Shown here: piece after piece, positions 56,041-64,000 of the stretch
Position numbering within the stretch: position 1 is the stretch's first letter
How the letters are laid out: each line of letters starts with the position of its first letter
Source of the DNA: Yersinia enterocolitica
GTDB taxonomy: Bacteria > Pseudomonadota > Gammaproteobacteria > Enterobacterales > Enterobacteriaceae
Direction of reading: 5' to 3'
DNA: 64,000 bases
Assembly: GCA_002082245.2 (NCBI GenBank)
Contig: NBTC02000002.1
Location: 3,534,001 to 3,598,000, forward strand
Notes under the pieces: model-generated
Databases searched by the model: none
What the model saw: only the letters and a program-made list of their open reading frames with translations
What the model was told of the DNA's origin: nothing
Translations under genes and position numbers: made by a program

Positions 56041-56967
56041 ATGACGAAGAAAGCTGATTTTATTTGGTTTAACGGTGACATGGTTCCGTGGGCAGAGGCT
56101 AAAGTTCACGTGATGTCTCACGCGTTACACTACGGCACGTCAGTCTTCGAAGGTGTCCGTTGCTACGACTCCCACAAAGGGCCGGTAGTTTTCCGTCACC
56201 GCGAACATATGCAGCGTTTACATGACTCAGCTAAAATTTATCGTATGCCGGTTTCCCAGTCGGTTGATGAGCTGATGGAAGCCTGCCGTGCGACATTGCG
56301 TAAAAACAATCTGACCAGCGCGTATATCCGCCCGTTAGTGTTTATTGGTGATGTCGGTATGGGTGTGAACCCGCCAGATGGCTATAAAACAGATGTGATA
56401 ATCGCCGCGTTCCCATGGGGTGCTTATCTGGGTGCGGAAGCGTTGGAGCAAGGCATTGATGCCATGGTGTCCTCATGGAACCGTGTGGCACCAAATACCA
56501 TTCCAACTGCGGCAAAAGCCGGTGGTAACTACCTGTCCTCCTTGTTGGTGGGTAGCGAAGCACGCCGTCACGGCTATCAGGAAGGGATTGCGCTGGATAT
56601 TCATGGCTTCTTGTCTGAAGGTGCGGGTGAAAACCTATTTGAAGTAAAAGATGGCATCCTGTTCACGCCGCCGTTTACCTCTTCAGCCCTGCCGGGTATC
56701 ACCCGTGATGCGATTATCAAACTGGCGAAAGATATGGGTCTGGAAGTGCGTGAGCAAGTGTTGTCACGTGAATCTCTCTATTTGGCGGATGAAGTCTTTA
56801 TGTCCGGTACTGCGGCAGAAATTACCCCGGTACGCAGCGTGGATGGTATTCAGGTCGGTATTGGTAAACGTGGCCCGGTTACCACCAAGATCCAACAAGC
56901 ATTCTTTGGCCTGTTCACCGGTGAAACTGAAGATAAGTACGGTTGGCTGGATCCAATCAATCAATAA
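56041..56967 (+). CDS. ilvE: IlvE, branched-chain amino acid aminotransferase
   Basis: 308 aa from ATG 56041 (MTKKADFIWFNGDMVPW) after AAGGAAAG; a longer reading runs into ilvM. Fold-type IV PLP enzyme; last step for Val, Leu and Ile. PLP-lysine in TIPTAAKAGGNYLSSLLVG near residue 160, and EGAGENLFEVKDG near 195. Very close to E. coli IlvE across its length. Confidence 0.98.
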   Translation: MTKKADFIWFNGDMVPWAEAKVHVMSHALHYGTSVFEGVRCYDSHKGPVVFRHREHMQRLHDSAKIYRMPVSQSVDELMEACRATLRKNNLTSAYIRPLVFIGDVGMGVNPPDGYKTDVIIAAFPWGAYLGAEALEQGIDAMVSSWNRVAPNTIPTAAKAGGNYLSSLLVGSEARRHGYQEGIALDIHGFLSEGAGENLFEVKDGILFTPPFTSSALPGITRDAIIKLAKDMGLEVREQVLSRESLYLADEVFMSGTAAEITPVRSVDGIQVGIGKRGPVTTKIQQAFFGLFTGETEDKYGWLDPINQ

Positions 56968-57046
56968 TCAATAAAAACTGACAGACAGAATCAGCAGGTG
57001 GTTCGTTCGCCACCTGCAACACAGAATACATTGGAGTGAAGAGACA

Positions 57047-58897
57047 ATGCCTAAGTACCGTTCCCATACCACCACTCATGGCCGCAATATGGCCGGCGCT
57101 CGTGCACTGTGGCGCGCTACCGGTATGACCGATGATGACTTCGGCAAACCGATTATTGCAGTGGTTAACTCATTTACCCAGTTTGTACCGGGCCACGTTC
57201 ATTTGCGCGACTTAGGCAAGCTGGTAGCGGAGCAAATTGAAGCGTCTGGCGGCGTGGCTAAAGAGTTCAACACTATTGCGGTGGATGATGGGATCGCGAT
57301 GGGCCACGGCGGCATGCTCTATTCACTGCCTTCACGTGAATTGATTGCCGACTCCGTAGAATACATGGTTAACGCTCATTGCGCGGACGCCATGGTGTGT
57401 ATCTCTAACTGCGACAAAATTACCCCAGGGATGCTGATGGCGTCTCTGCGTTTGAATATTCCGGTGATCTTTGTGTCCGGCGGCCCGATGGAAGCGGGTA
57501 AAACCAAGCTGTCCGATAAAATCATCAAACTGGATCTGGTGGATGCCATGATCCAGGGCGCAAACCCGAATGTCAGTGATGCCGACAGTGAGCAGATTGA
57601 ACGCTCTGCCTGCCCGACCTGTGGTTCCTGCTCGGGGATGTTTACTGCCAACTCGATGAACTGCTTAAATGAGGCGCTGGGTCTGGCGCTGCCAGGTAAC
57701 GGTTCACTGTTGGCGACCCATGCTGACCGTAAACAACTGTTCCTCGATGCTGGTAAGCACATTGTTGAGCTGACTAAACGTTATTACGAACAGGATGATG
57801 TTAGTGCCTTGCCGCGCAGCATCGCGAACAAAGCCGCATTTGAAAACGCTATGACGCTGGATATCGCGATGGGCGGCTCGACCAACACCGTGCTGCACTT
57901 ACTGGCCGCAGCACAGGAAGGGGAGGTTGATTTCGATATTAGCGATATCGACCGTTTATCTCGTCAGGTGCCTCATTTGTGTAAAGTCGCGCCGAGCACG
58001 CAGAAATACCATATGGAAGACGTGCACCGTGCAGGTGGGGTTATGGGTATTTTAGGCGAACTGGACAGGGCTGGCTTGCTTAACCGCGAGGTGCGTAATG
58101 TGTTGGGGCTGAATCTGACCGATACGCTGGAAACCTATGACGTGATGCTTACCGGTGACGAAGGGGTCAAGCAGATGTACGCCGCGGGCCCGGCGGGTAT
58201 TCGTACCACTAAAGCCTTCTCGCAGGATTGCCGCTTCCCATCACTGGATACTGACCGCGAAGAGGGTTGTATCCGTACTCGCGAACATGCTTACAGCCAA
58301 GACGGCGGTTTAGCTGTGCTGTACGGCAATATCGCCGCGAACGGTTGTATTGTTAAAACCGCCGGTGTGGATAAAGAGAGCCTGACCTTCCGTGGCCCGG
58401 CAAAAGTGTATGAGAGTCAGGATGATGCGGTAGCAGCGATTCTCGGCGGTAAAGTTGTGGCGGGTGACGTGGTCGTTATCCGTTACGAAGGGCCAAAAGG
58501 TGGGCCGGGGATGCAGGAAATGCTCTATCCGACCACCTATTTGAAATCCATGGGATTAGGCAAGAGTTGTGCTTTGCTGACTGATGGCCGTTTCTCCGGC
58601 GGGACGTCTGGTTTGTCGATTGGTCATGTTTCACCAGAAGCGGCCAGTGGCGGCCTGATTGGTCTGGTGCAGGATGGCGATTTCATTGATATCGATATCC
58701 CGAACCGTGGCATTGTGTTGGATGTGAGCGAATCTGAGCTGACCGCTCGTCGTGAAACTGAAGAAGCCCGTGGCGATGCTGCCTGGTCGCCTAAAGCCCG
58801 CGAACGTCAGGTTTCTTATGCACTGCGCGCTTATGCTCTGCTGGCAACCAGCGCCGACAAAGGTGCTGTGCGCGACAAAAGTAAGCTGGGAGGCTAA
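57047..58897 (+). CDS. ilvD: IlvD, dihydroxy-acid dehydratase
   Basis: 616 aa as in E. coli. Iron-sulfur dehydratase, oxygen-sensitive, that makes the 2-keto acids of Val and Ile. Cluster cysteines are in [14 protein letters not shown] near 120 and [17 protein letters not shown] near 192. The C-terminal [20 protein letters not shown] is the second family signature. Starts at ATG 57047 after TTGGAGTGAAGAG. 5 nt separate it from ilvA. Confidence 0.98.
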   Translation: MPKYRSHTTTHGRNMAGARALWRATGMTDDDFGKPIIAVVNSFTQFVPGHVHLRDLGKLVAEQIEASGGVAKEFNTIAVDDGIAMGHGGMLYSLPSRELIADSVEYMVNAHCADAMVCISNCDKITPGMLMASLRLNIPVIFVSGGPMEAGKTKLSDKIIKLDLVDAMIQGANPNVSDADSEQIERSACPTCGSCSGMFTANSMNCLNEALGLALPGNGSLLATHADRKQLFLDAGKHIVELTKRYYEQDDVSALPRSIANKAAFENAMTLDIAMGGSTNTVLHLLAAAQEGEVDFDISDIDRLSRQVPHLCKVAPSTQKYHMEDVHRAGGVMGILGELDRAGLLNREVRNVLGLNLTDTLETYDVMLTGDEGVKQMYAAGPAGIRTTKAFSQDCRFPSLDTDREEGCIRTREHAYSQDGGLAVLYGNIAANGCIVKTAGVDKESLTFRGPAKVYESQDDAVAAILGGKVVAGDVVVIRYEGPKGGPGMQEMLYPTTYLKSMGLGKSCALLTDGRFSGGTSGLSIGHVSPEAASGGLIGLVQDGDFIDIDIPNRGIVLDVSESELTARRETEEARGDAAWSPKARERQVSYALRAYALLATSADKGAVRDKSKLGG

Positions 58898-58902
58898 TAC
58901 CC

Positions 58903-60447
58903 ATGGCGGTATCACAACCCTTATCTGCTGCCCCTTGCGGGGCAGAATATCTGCGGGCGATATTGCGCGCGCCGGTGTATGAGGTGGCGCAAGTCACCCC
59001 GTTGCAAGTGATGGAAAAAATCTCTTCCCGCCTGGCTAATACTATTTTGGTTAAACGTGAAGATCGCCAGCCAGTGCACAGTTTTAAGCTGCGTGGTGCT
59101 TATGCGATGCTGGCGGGTCTGACAGAAGAGCAGAAAGCCTGTGGTGTGATAACCGCCTCTGCCGGTAATCATGCGCAAGGTGTCGCCCTCTCAGCCAGTA
59201 AGCTGGGTATCAAGGCACTTATCGTGATGCCGGTAGCAACCGCTGACATCAAAGTGGATGCCGTGCGCGGTTTTGGTGGTGAGGTGCTGCTGTTCGGTGC
59301 CAATTTCGATGAAGCCAAAGGCAAAGCTATCGAGTTATCCCAGCAGCAGGGTTATACCTTTGTGCCGCCGTTTGACCATCCGGCCGTTATCGCCGGGCAG
59401 GGGACGCTGGCGATGGAGTTACTCCAGCAAGACGCACACCTTGATCGGATTTTTGTCCCGGTCGGTGGCGGTGGGCTGGTGGCCGGTGTGGCGGTGCTTA
59501 TCAAGCAACTGATGCCGCAGATTAAAGTGATCGGGGTTGAAGCGGAAGACTCAGCTTGTTTACGTGCCGCACTGGATGCGGGCAAGCCGGTTGACCTGGC
59601 CCGTGTTGGGTTATTTGCCGAGGGTGTCGCCGTTAAACGTATTGGCGATGAGCCATTCCGCCTGTGCCAAGAGTATTTGGACGAGGTGATAACCGTCGAC
59701 AGTGATGCTATCTGTGCGGCAGTAAAAGATTTATTTGAAGATGTGCGTGCCATCGCCGAACCTTCTGGTGCTTTGGCGCTGGCGGGCCTGAAAAAGTATG
59801 TTCAGCAGCATAATATCAAAGGCGAACGTCTGGCCCATGTGCTGTCCGGTGCTAACGTGAACTTCCACGGCCTGCGCTATGTGTCAGAACGTTGTGAGCT
59901 GGGCGAGCAGCGTGAAGCTTTGCTGGCCGTAACTATCCCCGAGAAAAAAGGCAGTTTTCTCCGTTTCTGCGAGTTGCTGGGGGGGCGTTCGGTCACTGAA
60001 TTCAACTACCGTTATGCGGATGCCGATAATGCCTGCATTTTCGTAGGGGTACGTTTGACGCGCGGCTATGCCGAGCGGGCAGAGATATTGGCTGAGCTAC
60101 AGGCAAAAGATTATCAGGTGGTGGACCTATCTGACGACGAGATGGCCAAACTGCATGTGCGTTATATGGTGGGTGGTCGACCTTCCAAACCATTGCGTGA
60201 GCGGCTGTACAGCTTTGAATTCCCTGAATCACCGGGCGCATTGCTGAAGTTCTTGCATACATTAGGTACGCACTGGAATATCTCTTTGTTCCACTATCGT
60301 AGCCATGGCACTGATTTTGGTCGGGTATTGGCAGGGTTTGAGTTGTCAGATTCTGAGCCGCAATTTGAAGAGCACTTGGCCGCTTTGGGCTATGATTGCC
60401 ATGATGAAACCAACAACCCGGCGTTTAAGTTCTTTTTGGCGGGTTAA
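58903..60447 (+). CDS. ilvA: IlvA, biosynthetic threonine deaminase
   Basis: 514 aa as in E. coli. It commits threonine to isoleucine, and isoleucine inhibits it. PLP-lysine in REDRQPVHSFKLRGAYAML near residue 62; the phosphate-binding VGGGGLVAGVAVL is near 188. The C-terminal third (from about 330) holds two ACT-like regulatory subdomains: KKGSFLRFCELLGG and ESPGALLKFLHTLG. Last gene of the ilvLXGMEDA transcript. Confidence 0.98.
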   Translation: MAVSQPLSAAPCGAEYLRAILRAPVYEVAQVTPLQVMEKISSRLANTILVKREDRQPVHSFKLRGAYAMLAGLTEEQKACGVITASAGNHAQGVALSASKLGIKALIVMPVATADIKVDAVRGFGGEVLLFGANFDEAKGKAIELSQQQGYTFVPPFDHPAVIAGQGTLAMELLQQDAHLDRIFVPVGGGGLVAGVAVLIKQLMPQIKVIGVEAEDSACLRAALDAGKPVDLARVGLFAEGVAVKRIGDEPFRLCQEYLDEVITVDSDAICAAVKDLFEDVRAIAEPSGALALAGLKKYVQQHNIKGERLAHVLSGANVNFHGLRYVSERCELGEQREALLAVTIPEKKGSFLRFCELLGGRSVTEFNYRYADADNACIFVGVRLTRGYAERAEILAELQAKDYQVVDLSDDEMAKLHVRYMVGGRPSKPLRERLYSFEFPESPGALLKFLHTLGTHWNISLFHYRSHGTDFGRVLAGFELSDSEPQFEEHLAALGYDCHDETNNPAFKFFLAG

Positions 60448-60491
60448 GTTTTGGCTGGATGAAGTGGCGGTGAATACCTATCAACCACAAT

Positions 60492-60524
60492 AAAACTCAG
60501 GGCTAATAAGCGCTGAGTTTTTTA
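60492..60524 (+). terminator. ilvGMEDA terminator
   Basis: AAAACTCAG (60492-60500) and CTGAGTTTT flank a short loop with GGC/GCG, followed by T6. It lies 45 nt after ilvA. Confidence 0.85.
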
Positions 60525-60709
60525 TTTCCACTTAGTTATATTTAATCTTCTTATATATTCTCAAAAATAAGCATTCCAAATGAAATTCAGTATTAGTGCA
60601 GTGTAATATCATCTGTGGATTTATTAATTGAGATGAATAATATCGCAGTTAATAACCATGTCGTTGAATGATTATTTTTCATGGTTTGAATAATATATGG
60701 AGTTTTTAT

Positions 60710-61357
60710 ATGAGTGAAACATTAGCCTTGATTAAAGCATCAATTAAATCATCGGCGCCTGACTACATCCCCCCTACACCGCTAAGTAACCGTTTGAATC
60801 CCCTGCAAAACTCAATTCGGTCTTATTCAATGCGTGATGGGACGACAACAATTGAAACAACGCGTCGCAAAGGGGAGATCGTTAGGCAAATTGTAACAAG
60901 AGAATACATTGATGCTGCAAGCAATAAGACGGTTAAAATGAAAACCTTTGATGCAGCTACCAATACGATAAATCAGGCTATCGAGCACTTTGATTCTAAC
61001 AATAATATGACTAAGAGGGTCGTTGAAAGTTTTAGTTATGACCCAGTTAAAAAGGCAGTACAATTGAGCGAAACAGTGGTAGTAAAACAAAGTTTCGATG
61101 CTAAAAATAATATAACGCACCGCGCTGAACAGAAAACTAATGCTGCTGGTGAAATCACTTATAACCTGGTTGATACCTATCCCAACGTAAACATTACCAA
61201 CAACTTGCAAAGCGACACCTGCCAACTGACCGATTCGATAAACAGTTTCCCTACCAAAGAGAGCGCTCCTGCTCCTGTGGAGGCGACTATGTGTAATCCT
61301 TTAACTCTGGGGCTGAGGAATCTTGTTCCCGCCATAAATTACGCTTCACGATTGTAA
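60710..61357 (+). CDS. Unrecognised AT-rich gene between ilvA and ilvY
   Basis: 215 aa from ATG 60710, with GGAG 7 nt upstream. I do not recognise the family. No signal peptide, membrane segment or catalytic motif is visible. Residues about 45-165 look like repeated beta-hairpins: EYIDAASNKTVKMK, TFDAATNTINQAIE, HFDSNNNMTKRVVE, SYDPVKKAVQLSE, SFDAKNNITHRAE, each an aromatic-Asp turn followed by N-rich loop and charged strand, about 15-22 residues per unit. It recalls YD-type repeats in outline only. The end is proline/cysteine-bearing (APAPVEATMCNPL). Base composition is lower in GC than ilvA or ilvY. It stops one base short of the ilvY stop on the opposite strand. Confidence 0.7.
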   Translation: MSETLALIKASIKSSAPDYIPPTPLSNRLNPLQNSIRSYSMRDGTTTIETTRRKGEIVRQIVTREYIDAASNKTVKMKTFDAATNTINQAIEHFDSNNNMTKRVVESFSYDPVKKAVQLSETVVVKQSFDAKNNITHRAEQKTNAAGEITYNLVDTYPNVNITNNLQSDTCQLTDSINSFPTKESAPAPVEATMCNPLTLGLRNLVPAINYASRL

Positions 61358-61358
61358 A

Positions 61359-62240
61359 CTACAGCAGCCCCCAAAATGCTTCGATCAACGGCTCATTGAG
61401 CCGTTTTTTGGGCACACACACACCCAGCTCAAATGGCTCGACCAACGAGATATCATCCAGCAAGGAAATGCGGTTGCGCACCGGTTCCGGGCTGTTATCC
61501 ACCACCACTGATGGGATCAGTGCCACACCGCAGCCCAATGCTACCATTGATACAATTGCTTCATGGCCGGAAACCGTAGCATAAATCAATGGGTTACTGA
61601 TGCGCTGGCGGCGGAACCACAAATCAATGCGTTTTCGTGATGGGCCATGCTCAGGCAAAATAAAGGGGACCGTGGCCCAATCGGGCTGTTCCACCGAGAC
61701 CTGTGAACGCACTGCGCAAGGCAGGGCTGGCGCAATCAAAACCAGCGGAATCTCGCCAATCTGGGTAAAGGCGATGCTGGTGGGGAGCACTTCAGGGCGA
61801 CCAGCAATACCGAGATCAGCCTCATTCGATTGCACTTTATCTACCGCATCGGCGGCATCACCGGTAGTGAGTTTGATTTCAACCAACGGATGACGTGCGC
61901 GAAAACGATCGAGAATGGGGGGTAAATGGCTATAGGCGGCGGTGACTGAACAAAATAGCCGCAGTTCGCCACTGAGTGATGGCCCGTGCTGACCCAAGGC
62001 ATGGCGCAGCTGCTGGTACTGTAGCAATGTCTGTTGAGCAAAAGCCTTGAGCTGTGTACCGGCATCGGTCAGTTGCACCGTGCGGTTGTCTCGTAAAAAC
62101 AGGGGCTGTCCGAGCGTCTCCTCCAGCCGCTGAATCTGGCGTGATAGGGTGGATGGACTGACGTGTGTAGCTTTAGCCGTGCGGCCAAAGTGGCGGCTTT
62201 CAGCCAAATGCAGAAACAATTTCAGGTCACGTAAATCCAT
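61359..62240 (-). CDS. ilvY: IlvY, LysR-type activator of ilvC
   Basis: 293 aa (297 in E. coli). N-terminal helix-turn-helix MDLRDLKLFLHLAESRHFGR and VSPSTLSRQIQRLEETLG. IlvY binds the ilvY-ilvC operators and activates ilvC when acetolactate or acetohydroxybutyrate is present. Divergent from ilvC as in E. coli; the 3' end abuts the unrecognised gene. Confidence 0.96.
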   Translation of the reverse strand: MDLRDLKLFLHLAESRHFGRTAKATHVSPSTLSRQIQRLEETLGQPLFLRDNRTVQLTDAGTQLKAFAQQTLLQYQQLRHALGQHGPSLSGELRLFCSVTAAYSHLPPILDRFRARHPLVEIKLTTGDAADAVDKVQSNEADLGIAGRPEVLPTSIAFTQIGEIPLVLIAPALPCAVRSQVSVEQPDWATVPFILPEHGPSRKRIDLWFRRQRISNPLIYATVSGHEAIVSMVALGCGVALIPSVVVDNSPEPVRNRISLLDDISLVEPFELGVCVPKKRLNEPLIEAFWGLL

Positions 62241-62269
62241 AACAGACAGCCTCTTAGGTGAGAAGAGCT

Positions 62270-62311
62270 ATTGTATTGCATAAGAAATAAACTGTATTGC
62301 AGAATTTGCAA
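62270..62311. promoter_or_regulatory. Candidate IlvY operator between ilvY and ilvC
   Basis: GTATTGCA occurs at 62273-62280 and 62294-62301, two helical turns apart (21 bp). A further TTGCAA follows at 62306-62311, making an inverted pair with the second copy. The position in the divergent region matches the tandem operators known from E. coli. Confidence 0.6.
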
Positions 62312-62503
62312 CGTCACATTGTTAATATATCAATTTCAGCAATGTGTTTCCTGTCATATAGTGAATCCAAGATAATCCCCGGACCAGACAGGGGATGTGA
62401 AAAACAGCAACACACAACATTAGCTACACAAACACAATATTCGTTTGCAGTAACCAAAATAAATAGCTGCACCCACAAAACAGAACCCGAACGGAGTAAT
62501 ACC

Positions 62504-63982
62504 ATGGCTAACTATTTCAACACATTGAACCTGCGTCAGCAGTTGGCGCAATTAGGTAAGTGTCGCTTTATGGCACGTGACGAATTTGCCGATGAAGCAA
62601 GCTACCTGAACGGTAAAAAAGTGGTGATCGTCGGTTGTGGCGCACAAGGTCTGAACCAAGGCTTGAACATGCGTGACTCTGGTCTGGACGTGGCTTACGC
62701 TCTGCGCAAAGAAGCGATTGCCGAGAAGCGTGCTTCATGGCGTAAAGCGACTGAAAATGGCTTCAAAGTAGGCACTTACGAAGAGTTGATCCCACAGGCT
62801 GATTTGGTGGTTAACCTGACACCAGACAAACAGCACACCGCAGTGGTTCAGGCAGTTCAGCCACTGATGAAAGATGGTGCAGCACTGGGTTACTCTCATG
62901 GCTTCAATATCGTTGAAGTGGGTGAGCAAGTTCGTAAAGACATCACCGTTGTGATGGTAGCGCCGAAATGCCCTGGCACTGAGGTTCGTGAAGAATACAA
63001 ACGTGGTTTTGGTGTGCCGACGCTGATCGCGGTTCACCCGGAAAACGATCCTAAAGGCGAAGGCATGGCGATTGCCAAGGCTTGGGCGGCAGCAACCGGT
63101 GGCCATCGCGCGGGTGTGTTGGAGTCCTCTTTCGTTGCGGAAGTAAAATCTGATCTGATGGGTGAGCAGACTATCCTGTGTGGTATGTTGCAGGCCGGTT
63201 CATTGCTGTGTTTCGATAAGCTGGTTTCTGAAGGTACTGACGCGGCTTATGCTGAGAAACTGATTCAGTTCGGTTGGGAAACCATTACCGAAGCGCTGAA
63301 ACAAGGCGGGATTACGCTGATGATGGACCGTCTGTCCAATCCGGCTAAACTGCGGGCTTATGCGCTGTCTGAACAGTTGAAAGAAATCATGGCTCCGTTG
63401 TTCCAAAAGCATATGGATGACATTATCTCCGGTGCTTTCTCCAGCGGTATGATGGCTGACTGGGCGCAAGACGATGTTAAATTGCTGGGCTGGCGTGAAG
63501 AGACCGGCAGAACAGCATTCGAGAATGCGCCACAGTTTGAAGGCAAAATCTCTGAGCAAGAATATTTCGACCACGGCGTATTGATGATTGCCATGGTGAA
63601 AGCCGGTGTTGAGTTGGCATTCGAAACTATGGTTGACTCCGGTATCATCGAAGAGTCTGCATATTATGAATCACTGCATGAGCTGCCATTGATCGCCAAC
63701 ACCATTGCCCGTAAGCGCTTGTATGAAATGAACGTGGTTATTTCTGATACGGCTGAATACGGTAACTATCTGTTCGCGAACGCGGCGGTTCCGTTGCTGA
63801 AAGGCAAATTCATGGATTCACTGCAAGCAGGGGATTTGGGTAAGAGCGTTGCCGGTACTGCGGTTGATAACGCGCAACTGCGTGATGTGAATGAAGCCAT
63901 TCGTAACCACCCAATTGAAGCCGTAGGTCACAAACTGCGTGGCTATATGACCGATATGAAGCGTATTGCAGTTGCGGGCTAA
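62504..63982 (+). CDS. ilvC: IlvC, ketol-acid reductoisomerase
   Basis: 492 aa from ATG 62504 ([20 protein letters not shown]) with GGAG 8 nt upstream; longer readings are upstream noise. Class II, long form. NADPH-binding [21 protein letters not shown] at about residues 37-57. Second step of Val and Ile synthesis, using the acetolactate made by IlvGM. Complete: stop TAA at 63980-63982, 18 bases before the window ends. Confidence 0.98.
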   Translation: MANYFNTLNLRQQLAQLGKCRFMARDEFADEASYLNGKKVVIVGCGAQGLNQGLNMRDSGLDVAYALRKEAIAEKRASWRKATENGFKVGTYEELIPQADLVVNLTPDKQHTAVVQAVQPLMKDGAALGYSHGFNIVEVGEQVRKDITVVMVAPKCPGTEVREEYKRGFGVPTLIAVHPENDPKGEGMAIAKAWAAATGGHRAGVLESSFVAEVKSDLMGEQTILCGMLQAGSLLCFDKLVSEGTDAAYAEKLIQFGWETITEALKQGGITLMMDRLSNPAKLRAYALSEQLKEIMAPLFQKHMDDIISGAFSSGMMADWAQDDVKLLGWREETGRTAFENAPQFEGKISEQEYFDHGVLMIAMVKAGVELAFETMVDSGIIEESAYYESLHELPLIANTIARKRLYEMNVVISDTAEYGNYLFANAAVPLLKGKFMDSLQAGDLGKSVAGTAVDNAQLRDVNEAIRNHPIEAVGHKLRGYMTDMKRIAVAG

Positions 63983-64000
63983 GTCCCTTTTGTCTTTGAC

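Overview
The window is enterobacterial chromosome, very probably a Yersinia other than the Y. pestis/Y. pseudotuberculosis group. The gene sequences and order are those of the E. coli 85-89.8 min region. MurI (287 aa) resembles what I recall of Y. pestis MurI but is not identical, ERIC-type repeats lie in many intergenic gaps, and the Has haem locus is arranged unlike the single-hemophore locus known from Y. pestis. The species call is inference; no database was searched.

Layout. 1-4.3 kb: start of ftsN, then cytR and priA on the minus strand, an ERIC element and rpmE. 4.4-9.9 kb: methionine regulon metJ / metBL / metF with MetJ operators. 10-17.9 kb: ppc, then divergent argE / argCBH around a tandem ArgR operator. 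17.9-31.1 kb: an accessory block between argH and oxyR (neighbours in E. coli): Fur-type promoter, hasR, three tandem hasA-like hemophore genes, hasD, hasE and hasB, a HicAB toxin-antitoxin pair, an NAD(P)-disulfide oxidoreductase with a C-terminal CxxC, and a peroxiredoxin-glutaredoxin fusion divergent from oxyR. 31-39.1 kb: oxyR, sthA, fabR, yijD, trmA, a cobalamin riboswitch, btuB and murI. 39.1-45.3 kb: a complete rRNA operon (16S, tRNA-Ile, tRNA-Ala, 23S, 5S, tRNA-Asp, tRNA-Trp). 45.8-50.3 kb: galactofuranose ABC transporter ytfQRT-yjfF. 50.3-53.5 kb: hdfR, maoP, comM/yifB. 53.8-64 kb: ilvLXGMEDA with attenuator and intact ilvG, an unrecognised AT-rich gene, ilvY and ilvC.

How the genes work together. 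In the Has locus, HasA-type proteins would leave the cell through HasD-HasE plus a TolC-like protein encoded elsewhere; HasR takes haem at the surface and HasB powers HasR. Only the first HasA keeps the Tyr and His of the haem loop. The second has an 11-residue tandem repeat in place of that loop and the third lacks both residues, yet both keep the HasA fold signature and C-terminal secretion signal. This is the most unusual part of the window. The redox group (oxyR, Prx-Grx, CxxC flavoprotein, sthA) looks like a peroxide-defence neighbourhood. The rRNA operon joins the left flank of E. coli rrnB (btuB-murI) to the right flank of E. coli rrnC (aspT-trpT, hdfR-maoP-yifB-ilv).
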